Of a DNA stretch of 41,383 nt, positions 16,890 through 24,434 are shown piece by piece. Under the pieces are notes generated by a model. It made no database searches and had not been told where the DNA came from. It saw only the letters and a list, made by a program, of their open reading frames with translations. Made by a program: the position numbers and the translations under genes. The stretch is from IMG/VR virus record IMGVR_UViG_3300042357_000031, positions 1-41,383 of that record. The stretch is one strand, 5' to 3'. This DNA is from a virus. Numbering within the stretch: position 1 is the stretch's first letter; every line of letters starts with the position of its first letter.

Positions 16890-18665
16890 ATGGCAACGCA
16901 GAACAAGCATCTAGAGCACCTGGAGGACGAGCTGATAAATTATGGATACAACGGATATCTCGCCTCCAAAGATCTGATCCAAGGTTTTATTGACGAACTT
17001 GGTGGTCGTCCTACTGGTAACGTGAAGGTTACTACCAAATGGGATGGCGCTCCTGCTGTGGTTTGTGGCATTGACCCAGAGAGCGGTCGTTTCTTTGTCG
17101 GCACTAAGTCCGTATTCAACAAGAAAGAACCCAAAGTAAATTTTACCGATGCAGATATCGATAAAAATCATGGACATATTCCTGATCTTGCTACGAAGCT
17201 AAAGTATTGTCTAAAGTATTTTCCTGAACTGAAAGTCAAGGGAGTTATTCAGGGAGACCTTCTTTTCAGCAAAGAGGATATTCAATCCAAGACTATCGAT
17301 GGTGATCATTTCTATACGGCAACGCCTAATACTCTGACGTATGCTTGGCCCGTTGATAGTGATCTTGGCAAAGCAGTAAAAGCAGCACAAGTTGGAGTTG
17401 TGTTTCACACTTACTATAGCGGTGGTAATACTCTGCTTGAGATGGGTGCTGGATTTGGTGTTGATCAATTCAATCTTAAATCCACCCGCAATGTATTCCT
17501 TGCATCTGCTACGGTAGATAACATCAGCGCCAAGTCTGGTTTGACTTCTGCAGAAGAGCGTGTATTGAAGTCTGTAATTTCTGTTGTTAATAGGAATGCT
17601 CCTGTTGCCAAGCAGTTTCTTGAAACTATCGCTCATGAAGCGACCAAGCAATTCACTCTTGGTTATACGATGAAGCGTTACACCAACTCCTTTGTGAAAG
17701 AAGGTAAGACGATCAACAACACCGCCAAATTCATGAGTGGATTTCAGGCAGCGTTTGAGAAGTCTTTGGTTGAAAAGGTTGAGAGCTTGAAAACTGAGAA
17801 GTCTAAAGCACAGTATCGTGACATCCTTGCTAATGGCATTTCTTATCTAGAGGATAGCAAGCGAGCATTCAAAGCATTCATTGTGATGTATAACTCCTTC
17901 ACGAATGCCAAGAACCTGATCAACTTGAAACTTGCTGCTCTCAGCGACACCCGTGTGTTCCTGCGTAATGGTGATAATTTTGTGGTTACCAAACCAGAAG
18001 GTTATGTTGCTATCGTAGATGGCAAGGCAGTCAAGATTGTTGATCGTCTTGAGTTCTCTCGTGCTAACTTTACGTTGGATAAAACTTGGTCTCCTCCAGT
18101 TGGTGAAGGTGCTAAGGTTGCTGTATTCACGTTCGGTCGATTTAATCCTCCTACCACTGGACATGAGCTGCTGATAAATAAGGTCAAAGAGTATGCTGGT
18201 AGTAATGACTACTATGTGTTTCCCAGTCACACTGTAGATAACAAAGGTAAAAATCCTTTGGATCCAGAGGACAAGGTTGGGTTCATGAAAGAGATGTTTC
18301 CAGATCACAAGTCTTCTATTGTCTATGATACTAATATCAAAGATGCTATCAAAGCGTTGAAGTGGTTGGAAGAAAAGGGATATACGGATGCCATCTTCGT
18401 AGTTGGTTCTGATCGTGTTCCTGCCTTCCAGTTCATCAAAAAATATAATGGAACGGATTACAAAATGAATACGATTGAAATAAAGAGTGCTGGTACTAGA
18501 GATCCAGATGCTGAAGGTGTTGCTGGTATGTCTGCTAGCAAAATGAGAAAGGCGATTGCTGAGATGGATTTGAAAACGTTCGTCTCTGGTCTTCCCACTC
18601 ATCTAAAAAGAAACAAAGATTTCAAAACCCGTTTGTTCAAAGCAGTAAAAGGTAACCTTCCATGA
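16890..18665 (+). CDS. ligase-like / nucleotidyltransferase fusion protein
   Basis: 591 aa, two apparent domains. The N-terminal part (DUF6267-like by memory) has KWDGAPAVV at residues 50-58, a KxDG motif like the AMP-accepting lysine of DNA/RNA ligases, followed by GVIQGDLLFS, also ligase-like. The C-terminal part from about residue 410 has FGRFNPPTTGHELL, the (H/T)xGH signature of the nicotinamide/pantetheine adenylyltransferase fold, then VVGSDRVPAF and MSASKMRKAI. One protein could thus pair nucleotidyl transfer with ligase-type chemistry, possibly linked to NAD. The first 80 bases are GC-rich. The start has no clear Shine-Dalgarno. Confidence 0.85.
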   Translation: MATQNKHLEHLEDELINYGYNGYLASKDLIQGFIDELGGRPTGNVKVTTKWDGAPAVVCGIDPESGRFFVGTKSVFNKKEPKVNFTDADIDKNHGHIPDLATKLKYCLKYFPELKVKGVIQGDLLFSKEDIQSKTIDGDHFYTATPNTLTYAWPVDSDLGKAVKAAQVGVVFHTYYSGGNTLLEMGAGFGVDQFNLKSTRNVFLASATVDNISAKSGLTSAEERVLKSVISVVNRNAPVAKQFLETIAHEATKQFTLGYTMKRYTNSFVKEGKTINNTAKFMSGFQAAFEKSLVEKVESLKTEKSKAQYRDILANGISYLEDSKRAFKAFIVMYNSFTNAKNLINLKLAALSDTRVFLRNGDNFVVTKPEGYVAIVDGKAVKIVDRLEFSRANFTLDKTWSPPVGEGAKVAVFTFGRFNPPTTGHELLINKVKEYAGSNDYYVFPSHTVDNKGKNPLDPEDKVGFMKEMFPDHKSSIVYDTNIKDAIKALKWLEEKGYTDAIFVVGSDRVPAFQFIKKYNGTDYKMNTIEIKSAGTRDPDAEGVAGMSASKMRKAIAEMDLKTFVSGLPTHLKRNKDFKTRLFKAVKGNLP

Positions 18666-20470
18666 GTAGCGTAATAAGTGAAATATATAACGGTGGCAAA
18701 GTAAAATATCTAGATCCATTTGTATCTGTTTTGCGAGATGGAAAAGAGGTATTTTTCCCTGGTGAAAAAGTTCCTACCCGTAGAGTTTATACAGCTGGAG
18801 CAAAAGTAAAAAAGATTTTAGAAGTTTACGATGTGTTTGTGGAGTGGGGTTTAGATGTTAGTGATAAATCTATCCTCGAAGATATTTTTGCTGATGAAGA
18901 CTTTGATGCCAAAAGATCAAAACCTAATTGGAGAGAGATAGAGTTTCAGAATATTGCCGATGGAAAAATAGAAATCTATCGACTTGGTAAGATTGAAAAA
19001 GCTACCGTCTCCACTTATGCAAAAAAATCCGATTCTAGATTCTCAGGAAAAACATCTGATTGGACAGAGACATTAACATGTTATGCTTTAGCATTTAGAC
19101 AGGATAAGGGGTCTGCCATCACAGAAGCTGAGTTTAAACAGTTTTTGATGGATGGGAGAAATGGAGACATTAAAGTAAAGAATATTATAAGCAGAGATGT
19201 TGTCACTACACTCAATACAGAATTAGTATTTGAATTTGGAATAAATGAAGGTGAATGGATAAAGTCAGGAACCAACGTAGCAAATGCTTTATATGCTTCT
19301 CCATATCTAAAAAATGGAACTCAGTATGATTTTTTCTTTGCTGGTGCTAAAGAAATAGAATGGTTCAAAAGTAAATGGACAAATAAGTTTAACTTGGTAT
19401 TGGCAAAGCATCTAAGATCAGCAAATAATATTGCTGCTGATGTTCCCAGATATGGAACTGCTAATGCTGATAAATGGAATCCTGCTGATATCTTTGCCAT
19501 CTCCAAAAATTTAAAACGATTTCAAGAAGGACCTCAAGCTTCTAGGGGATTCTTCAAAGGAACTCTGGCTGAGTATAACAAGTTCAGAAAGAAAAATATA
19601 TCTCCATCTGATGGAAAAGTCAAAGAAGATATGGCAGAGTTGGTAAGATATAACTCATGGATTCATGAGAATATTCTTAATGGAACTTTGATTCCTATAT
19701 CTTTGAAGAAAGCTTTGAAAACCACTAAAGTTGATCTAATCTCAAATCCATCTATTGATGACTATAGTATTGAAGTTAAAGATATGAGAGTTAGTTGGGA
19801 AAAAACAGCACAGAAGATCTACATTTACTTTACAGTAGAATACACTATTTCTGTTGCTGGAACTAAAAACAAAACTAAAAAATCATATAGTTACTTTTTT
19901 GATTGTAGAAATTTTGGTCCTTCAACTGGTGTTCAGTTCGAACTTGGAATTGATGGATCTTCTGCTAAACAAGGAAAAGTTGCCGCAGGCCCAGCAGCGA
20001 TGATTATAGATATGACTAGTTCAACCATCTATAATAAGATAAAGGAAGTCAGAAAAAAGTTTTTAGAAAATAATAATTTTCCAGAAAAACTAGCAAAAGA
20101 GTTTACGAATAAGATTATCAATAAATCTAGGCAAAAGTTCTTTACTGATAATGAGGACATTAATGCTATAGTCAAACATTCTGGGTGGATTGATTTATTT
20201 TCTTCGTATATTGAGACTTTATCTGGTGAAACTGGATTTGGTATTGAATCTAATCCTCAGAAAGCTCTAACTTATTTTAAATCTAAGATTGGTCCTGTGG
20301 AGTTAGGGTGGATTATGACCAGTAACCAGATACAAGCAACTATAAAAAATAATGTACTGAAGTCTTTGTATCTATATGCGGGATCTCAGGGACTACAGAT
20401 CTTTGATGATTCTGGACTACTCAAGACAAGTTATTTTTACAATTCATCTTATGTGAAGGTTAGAGACTAA
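18662..20470 (+). CDS. large protein of unknown function
   Basis: 602 aa, ATGA-coupled to the fusion gene. I do not recognise the family. Visible features are an N-terminal YLDPFVSVLRDGKEVFFPGEK region, a NADKWNPADIFAI motif near residue 265 that I have seen in other marine phage proteins without a function, and a basic central region rich in Lys. The C-terminal part has two helical stretches. No transmembrane segment, signal peptide or catalytic motif is evident. It is more AT-rich than its neighbours. It could be a nuclease or a structural protein; I cannot choose. Confidence 0.8.
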   Translation: MSSVISEIYNGGKVKYLDPFVSVLRDGKEVFFPGEKVPTRRVYTAGAKVKKILEVYDVFVEWGLDVSDKSILEDIFADEDFDAKRSKPNWREIEFQNIADGKIEIYRLGKIEKATVSTYAKKSDSRFSGKTSDWTETLTCYALAFRQDKGSAITEAEFKQFLMDGRNGDIKVKNIISRDVVTTLNTELVFEFGINEGEWIKSGTNVANALYASPYLKNGTQYDFFFAGAKEIEWFKSKWTNKFNLVLAKHLRSANNIAADVPRYGTANADKWNPADIFAISKNLKRFQEGPQASRGFFKGTLAEYNKFRKKNISPSDGKVKEDMAELVRYNSWIHENILNGTLIPISLKKALKTTKVDLISNPSIDDYSIEVKDMRVSWEKTAQKIYIYFTVEYTISVAGTKNKTKKSYSYFFDCRNFGPSTGVQFELGIDGSSAKQGKVAAGPAAMIIDMTSSTIYNKIKEVRKKFLENNNFPEKLAKEFTNKIINKSRQKFFTDNEDINAIVKHSGWIDLFSSYIETLSGETGFGIESNPQKALTYFKSKIGPVELGWIMTSNQIQATIKNNVLKSLYLYAGSQGLQIFDDSGLLKTSYFYNSSYVKVRD

Positions 20471-20724
20471 TGAAAGATTTCAAGAAACTACGTGAAGAGG
20501 CACTACGCCAACAACAACGCCACGATGAGGTGTTCAAGGAGGGAGACTTTGTTATGTCTTCTCGCAACGGAGAGAGAGGAACCATTCATCGTGTTGGTGG
20601 AAACTATGCTATCATCATTACTGAAGATGGCGAGATGTTCAGAGAGTGGATCAAGAATATAAGATCTATAAATAATCTGAGAAGAACCTCTTTCTATAAC
20701 GATGAAGTATCAGAAACCAATTAA
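20470..20724 (+). CDS. small hypothetical protein
   Basis: 84 aa, start coupled by TAATG. A charged N-terminal helix rich in Arg, Gln and Glu (LREEALRQQQRHDEVF) precedes a beta-rich part EGDFVMSSRNGERGTIHRVGG and YAIIITEDGEMFREW, which looks like a KOW/SH3-type small barrel. This is pattern only. The end overlaps the next gene by 23 bases. Confidence 0.65.
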   Translation: MKDFKKLREEALRQQQRHDEVFKEGDFVMSSRNGERGTIHRVGGNYAIIITEDGEMFREWIKNIRSINNLRRTSFYNDEVSETN

Positions 20725-21475
20725 TACAGTTCAGAATAGTGACGAGTTTTCATCAGGTTTGATGGAAGCTTATGGTAAGTGGATGGGAGGCGATTGCTTC
20801 CAGAATACAGAACCTGTAGATCTTTACCTTTCTGAAGCATTTGATGGTATGGATCCTCAATCCCATGGTGCTGAGATTGAGCATACTACAACAAAGAAAA
20901 AGACTGCCAAGAAAGAAAGTCCAAAGGCGCAGTTGGCAACTAAGGAAGAGTATGAGGTTCTAGAAAGAGAAGAGTATGAACTAGATGGATCAACATATGT
21001 TATTGAAAAGATAAAAGGTGCTGACGGCAAAGCTTGCTGGAAAGGTTACAAGTATGCTGGCACAAAGAATGGTAAAGATGAATGTGTGAAGGCTGGTTTC
21101 GAACCAGAAGGTGACGAACTCCAAGAGAAGGCACCTCCTGGCGCAAAGTATGAGCGTATGGTCAAGCACATCAAGAAAGGATATTCAAAGGATGGTTTGA
21201 GTGATAAAGAAAAGTCAATCGCTTATGCTACTGCTTGGAAAGCAAAGAATAAGGGAATGAAGGAAGAGTATTGTGAAGATGATAAAGAAGAGAAGATGGG
21301 TAAGTCTTCTAAGAAGAAGCATGAGAAGATGGAGATGAAGAAGGAAGGTATGGATCCTGTCGGTAAGGAAGACGGTGATATTGATAACGATGGTGACAAG
21401 GATAAGTCAGACAAGTACCTTGCTGCTCGCCGTAAGAAGATTGGTAAGATCATGGCGATGAAAAAAAAGTCATGA
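20702..21475 (+). CDS. Lys/Glu-rich protein with Ca-binding-like loop, probable structural/assembly protein
   Basis: 257 aa. The N-terminal part is folded-looking; the region about 70-110 holds LDGSTYVIEKIKGADGKACW. The rest is dominated by Lys and Glu, with a GLSDKEKSIAYATAWKAKNKG block and a DGDIDNDGDKDKSDKYL loop near residues 228-244, the D-x-D-x-D-G pattern of dockerin/EF-hand-like calcium sites, followed by AARRKKIGKIM. Similar loops occur in cyanophage proteins annotated as virion or prohead-core-like; that role is an inference. It overlaps both neighbours. Confidence 0.75.
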   Translation: MKYQKPINTVQNSDEFSSGLMEAYGKWMGGDCFQNTEPVDLYLSEAFDGMDPQSHGAEIEHTTTKKKTAKKESPKAQLATKEEYEVLEREEYELDGSTYVIEKIKGADGKACWKGYKYAGTKNGKDECVKAGFEPEGDELQEKAPPGAKYERMVKHIKKGYSKDGLSDKEKSIAYATAWKAKNKGMKEEYCEDDKEEKMGKSSKKKHEKMEMKKEGMDPVGKEDGDIDNDGDKDKSDKYLAARRKKIGKIMAMKKKS

Positions 21476-21864
21476 AGACCTATAGACAGTTCTGCGAAGA
21501 GTGTGGTTGCGAAAAGAAAGAACGCAAAGGTAAAAAGAAAGCAACTGTTGAAGTGATGCCAACCGTAAAGGATGGTGCCAAAGGAATGGTTACCAAAGAA
21601 AGTATTGTATTTGGTGGTAACTATCCTGGACCACTCTATGCTCCCCACCCAGATATTCAACGAGAAAATTATGATAAGGGTGAGTATGATTATGAAGGAG
21701 ACATGACAAAAACTCAACTTAGAGGAGTTATTCGTAATGCTCAAGAACTTCATGACATTCTGAAACCAGATGAAAATTTACCAGAGTGGGTGCAATCTAA
21801 GATAACCCTTGCGGCAGATTATATTATGTCATCTGCCGACTACGTAAAAAGCAGGAAGGGATAA
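21472..21864 (+). CDS. conserved cyanophage protein, unknown
   Basis: 130 aa, ATGA overlap with the preceding gene. The N-terminus MKTYRQFCEECGCEKKERK has three Cys that could bind a metal. A central MVTKESIVFGGNYPGPLYAPHP is followed by a helical MTKTQLRGVIRNAQELHDIL and a C-terminal IQ/AADYIMSSADYV region. Function unknown; the location suggests a head or assembly protein. Confidence 0.7.
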   Translation: MKTYRQFCEECGCEKKERKGKKKATVEVMPTVKDGAKGMVTKESIVFGGNYPGPLYAPHPDIQRENYDKGEYDYEGDMTKTQLRGVIRNAQELHDILKPDENLPEWVQSKITLAADYIMSSADYVKSRKG

Positions 21865-21867
21865 ATA
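21861..21867 (+). promoter_or_regulatory. possible late promoter (ATAAATA)
   Basis: ATAAATA lies 26 bases before the ATG at 21893 and overlaps the stop of the preceding gene. It fits the T4-type late box minus the first T. Confidence 0.45.
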
Positions 21868-21892
21868 GATCTGTTCCATTCAGAATAGAACC

Positions 21893-22072
21893 ATGGGCGC
21901 AGTAGTAGCGGTTGTAAAACCAATTCTTCTTCAGATTGCTACACATCCAGCAGTCAAGAACCTTGTTCTTGAACTTCTTGGTAAGTATGTAAAATCAACT
22001 GACAACAGTATCGATGATGCTGTATTTGCGACTGTCAAAGAGCTTCTCTTCAAACCACAAGCTGAAGCATGA
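21893..22072 (+). CDS. small hydrophobic/amphipathic protein
   Basis: 59 aa, starting MGAVVAVVKPILLQIATH. The N-terminal 30 residues are hydrophobic and helical, the rest amphipathic (DDAVFATVKELLF). It is followed at an ATGA overlap by a second small hydrophobic ORF. The pair might act at the membrane, but no known family is recognised. Confidence 0.65.
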   Translation: MGAVVAVVKPILLQIATHPAVKNLVLELLGKYVKSTDNSIDDAVFATVKELLFKPQAEA

Positions 22073-22233
22073 TTACCTGCTTTGTAACTAACTGGGGTGT
22101 AACCATAGTCCTAGGTCTTCTGCTAACTGCTTCTGAGTGGTTAGCAAAAACAAAAAGATTTGAGGAAAATGGTTTGCTAGATATAATCACAAAGTTCTTA
22201 CAAATTGTATTACGTAAGGGAGACCATAAATAG
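22069..22233 (+). CDS. small membrane protein, possible holin-like
   Basis: 54 aa. A hydrophobic segment, WGVTIVLGLLLTASEWLA, lies at about residues 9-26, preceded by Cys and Thr and followed by a basic stretch. One-pass small membrane proteins of this kind include holins and other phage membrane proteins. It is ATGA-coupled to the preceding ORF and its stop falls in the loop of the next terminator. The lysis enzymes are 7 kb away. Confidence 0.55.
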   Translation: MITCFVTNWGVTIVLGLLLTASEWLAKTKRFEENGLLDIITKFLQIVLRKGDHK

Positions 22234-22247
22234 GGTCTCCCTTTTTT
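22218..22247 (+). terminator. intrinsic terminator with ATAAATA in its loop
   Basis: Perfect 8-bp stem GGGAGACC / GGTCTCCC, 8-base loop ATAAATAG, then six T. The loop holds both the TAG stop of the upstream ORF and a late-promoter-like box. Confidence 0.9.
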
Positions 22248-22254
22248 ATAAATA
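22247..22254 (+). promoter_or_regulatory. late promoter (TATAAATA)
   Basis: A perfect T4-type late box TATAAATA, directly after the terminator and 35 bases before the ATG at 22289. It would drive the virion protein gene and those behind it. Confidence 0.7.
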
Positions 22255-22288
22255 AATTTTAGAAATCGGAAATATTTGGAGTGTATCC

Positions 22289-22978
22289 ATGACCCTGTAT
22301 AGTCGTGCTGAAACAAACGCACAAAGCTTGATCGTTCTAAACACTACAGAAAAGAACTCTGTGGATAAGTATGACTGGGACGACACCCTGATTGTTGATG
22401 GCGATAGCACAGTTGTTGGAGCACAGGGTTATGCTACTGCTGCTCGAAAGACAGTCTTTATTGATGACGTAGAAGCAACACTAGATGAGAACAGACAGCG
22501 TGGTTTGACTGCCCCTGGTTGGTGGGAGTATATGACCTATACTGATTCTGATGGCAATACCCGTCACAAGGCACAGCACCTAGTAGCATTCAAAGATGCT
22601 CCTGTAAATGCTGCTGACCTAGACGATAAGGTTGCTGCTGATGTAGCATCTGCTGTAACAATTAGCGTTCAACCTGCAAACTCCACATCAGTAACTGGTG
22701 CTGGTTCATTCACACTTACTACAACCACAACAGGAACTCCTGGTGCTCTTACTTATGTTTGGCAGCGTCAGACAGCAAATGGAACAACTTGGAAGAACGT
22801 TACTGCTTCTCTTGACAGCGGTATCACCTATGCTGGTTTCACATCAGCAACTCTAACCTACTCTGGTCTTGCTAGTGCATCTAGAGATGGTTATAAGTAT
22901 AGAGTGAAGATCACATCAGCAGGTGGAACTGAAGAAGTCATTTCTAACGGAGCTGCCACACTTACATTTGGCACCTAA
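22289..22978 (+). CDS. virion structural protein with C-terminal Ig-like domain
   Basis: 229 aa. The N-terminal domain (about 1-120) contains WWEYMTYTDSDGNTRHKAQHLVAF, seen in cyanophage structural proteins. The C-terminal 100 residues look like an Ig-like fold: ISVQPANSTSVTGAGSFTL, YVWQRQ, TYAGFTSATLTYSG and GYKYRVKITSAGG. Ig-like domains on phage capsids bind surfaces weakly. A perfect late promoter precedes it. A virion role is inferred, not shown. Confidence 0.8.
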   Translation: MTLYSRAETNAQSLIVLNTTEKNSVDKYDWDDTLIVDGDSTVVGAQGYATAARKTVFIDDVEATLDENRQRGLTAPGWWEYMTYTDSDGNTRHKAQHLVAFKDAPVNAADLDDKVAADVASAVTISVQPANSTSVTGAGSFTLTTTTTGTPGALTYVWQRQTANGTTWKNVTASLDSGITYAGFTSATLTYSGLASASRDGYKYRVKITSAGGTEEVISNGAATLTFGT

Positions 22979-22981
22979 TTT

Positions 22982-23338
22982 ATGAACTTTAGTGAATTGA
23001 ACCATGAGAATTGGTTATTCTTTGCCATTCAAAACTACAACAACCCGTCGTCAGTAACCTATAGTGATTTTGAAGAAGACCTCAAACGCTTCAAATACAT
23101 TAAAAGATTACTAAAGAGATACGAAACGACGGGTGAATTGAAAACCCATCTCATTCTAAATCATGTGATAGTATTGTATAATGTGTTTGATGATGCAGCA
23201 ACACCGCTGCTCTTTTATAAAACCGAAGCAACGTATTGGCCTCAAATAAAGGCGTTTATGTTGTTTCTAAATAGATTACCACCTTCACTTACAAAGGATT
23301 TTGATCAGGAATGTCTGAAAAGTCTAAACCTAATATGA
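22982..23338 (+). CDS. conserved cyanophage protein, unknown
   Basis: 118 aa. Helix-rich, with ENWLFFAIQNYNNP, a middle FKYIKRLLKRYETTGELK and a LNHVIVLYNVFDDAATPLLF block followed by WPQIKAFMLFLNRLP. The pattern is common in T4-like cyanophages, where I know it only as an unnamed conserved protein. Its C-terminal 28 bases overlap the next gene. Confidence 0.75.
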   Translation: MNFSELNHENWLFFAIQNYNNPSSVTYSDFEEDLKRFKYIKRLLKRYETTGELKTHLILNHVIVLYNVFDDAATPLLFYKTEATYWPQIKAFMLFLNRLPPSLTKDFDQECLKSLNLI

Positions 23339-24027
23339 ATGAAATGATGAACGTTGCTGGATCTGGCGAAGGTCTGGCACTACCTCCTGCTTTTGTTATG
23401 GTAAATCCAAAACAAAATCGTAAATATAAGAAAGGTAATCAAGATAAAGTAGATGGTCGCAGTAAAGGCGCCCGTGCCCTTTTCAATCGTATTCAACACA
23501 GAAAAATGAAAGAACATCTAGAAACGCAAATTGATGAGGCACTTGTGTCCGATACTGAAAGGGCACAGAAGCAAATTCAACAACAAAAGAAACTCAATCG
23601 CTCTAAGGATCTTCAACAGAAGCGCAAAGAAGCGAAAGAGAAGATGATGAACAAGACGAGAGAAATGGATACTCTCATGAAAGCCCGCCTTTCTGATTTC
23701 AAGAAAAAGGCATCTGAACAGCAGAAGCGTGTTCAACAAAGAAACTCATTTGAACCCACAGGAAATATTATGACAGAAAACCAAGATGTAATCCAAGTTG
23801 CTCTCGATGTAGCAACTTCTGAACTCAACCCCAGCGGTGAAGCATCATTCGCAAGGATCCAATTTGCTGACGGTGGTGTTCAGAACCTAGACAATTTTTC
23901 AGCAAAGCGCATCGCTGCTTGTTATGCTCAACTTGATGATGAGCACAAGCAACAGTTCCAGTATCTGCTAAACAAAGATGCGTCATCTTATCAGGCAGCA
24001 CTGAACTTCGCAGTTCGCAACGTCTGA
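23311..24027 (+). CDS. coiled-coil protein with small C-terminal domain
   Basis: 238 aa. Residues about 50-145 form a highly charged coiled coil rich in Lys, Arg, Gln and Glu, with many heptad Leu/Met/Ile. The last 90 residues (from MTENQDVIQVALDVA) look like a separate folded domain with SFARIQFADGGVQNLDNFSAK. An in-frame ATG at 23770 starts exactly at that domain and could give a shorter product. Role unknown; its position among late genes suggests assembly. Confidence 0.75.
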   Translation: MSEKSKPNMNEMMNVAGSGEGLALPPAFVMVNPKQNRKYKKGNQDKVDGRSKGARALFNRIQHRKMKEHLETQIDEALVSDTERAQKQIQQQKKLNRSKDLQQKRKEAKEKMMNKTREMDTLMKARLSDFKKKASEQQKRVQQRNSFEPTGNIMTENQDVIQVALDVATSELNPSGEASFARIQFADGGVQNLDNFSAKRIAACYAQLDDEHKQQFQYLLNKDASSYQAALNFAVRNV

Positions 24028-24038
24028 TAAGGGGAGTC

Positions 24039-24434
24039 ATGTTTGGATTTGGCAGAGACCTAGAAATATTAGAAGCAAAATTTCAAATATATGAAGATCT
24101 CTCCAAAGAGATGCTTGACAAACTTGAGAGAGCAGTAGATAAAATTAGTGAGAGCAACCAGAACGTTGCTCTCATCTTAGAGCGTCATGAGAATAGACTA
24201 GAACAGAATGACAGAAATGACAGTGCGATCATGGAACTGATCAGAGATGTGAAAGATCGTATTGAGAAAGTAGAAAATAGAGTAAATGATCTAGCAACTT
24301 TCAGGTGGGTATCCGTTGGCATCGCTACAGCAGCTGTGGCAGTTATCGGATCGGCCAGTTTCTTCGGCAACCTCTTGACAGTCGGCAATGGCAGTGCTAC
24401 CATAGGTGGAGGTACGCCAGCACAGACTAAGTGA
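24039..24434 (+). CDS. coiled-coil protein with C-terminal membrane segment
   Basis: 131 aa, with a strong AAGGGGAG Shine-Dalgarno at 24029-24036. Residues 5-90 form a coiled coil (ISESNQNVALILERHENRLE, DRIEKVENRVNDL). One hydrophobic stretch, WVSVGIATAAVAVIGSASFF, lies near 91-110, followed by a Gly/Thr-rich end. The topology resembles small phage membrane tethers or spanin-like proteins, but no such motif is proved. GTG of the primase overlaps its stop. Confidence 0.7.
   Translation: MFGFGRDLEILEAKFQIYEDLSKEMLDKLERAVDKISESNQNVALILERHENRLEQNDRNDSAIMELIRDVKDRIEKVENRVNDLATFRWVSVGIATAAVAVIGSASFFGNLLTVGNGSATIGGGTPAQTK

Noticed and set aside
18174-18180. ATAAATA as a late promoter
   Set aside because: It lies deep inside the fusion gene with no gene start downstream at a sensible distance.
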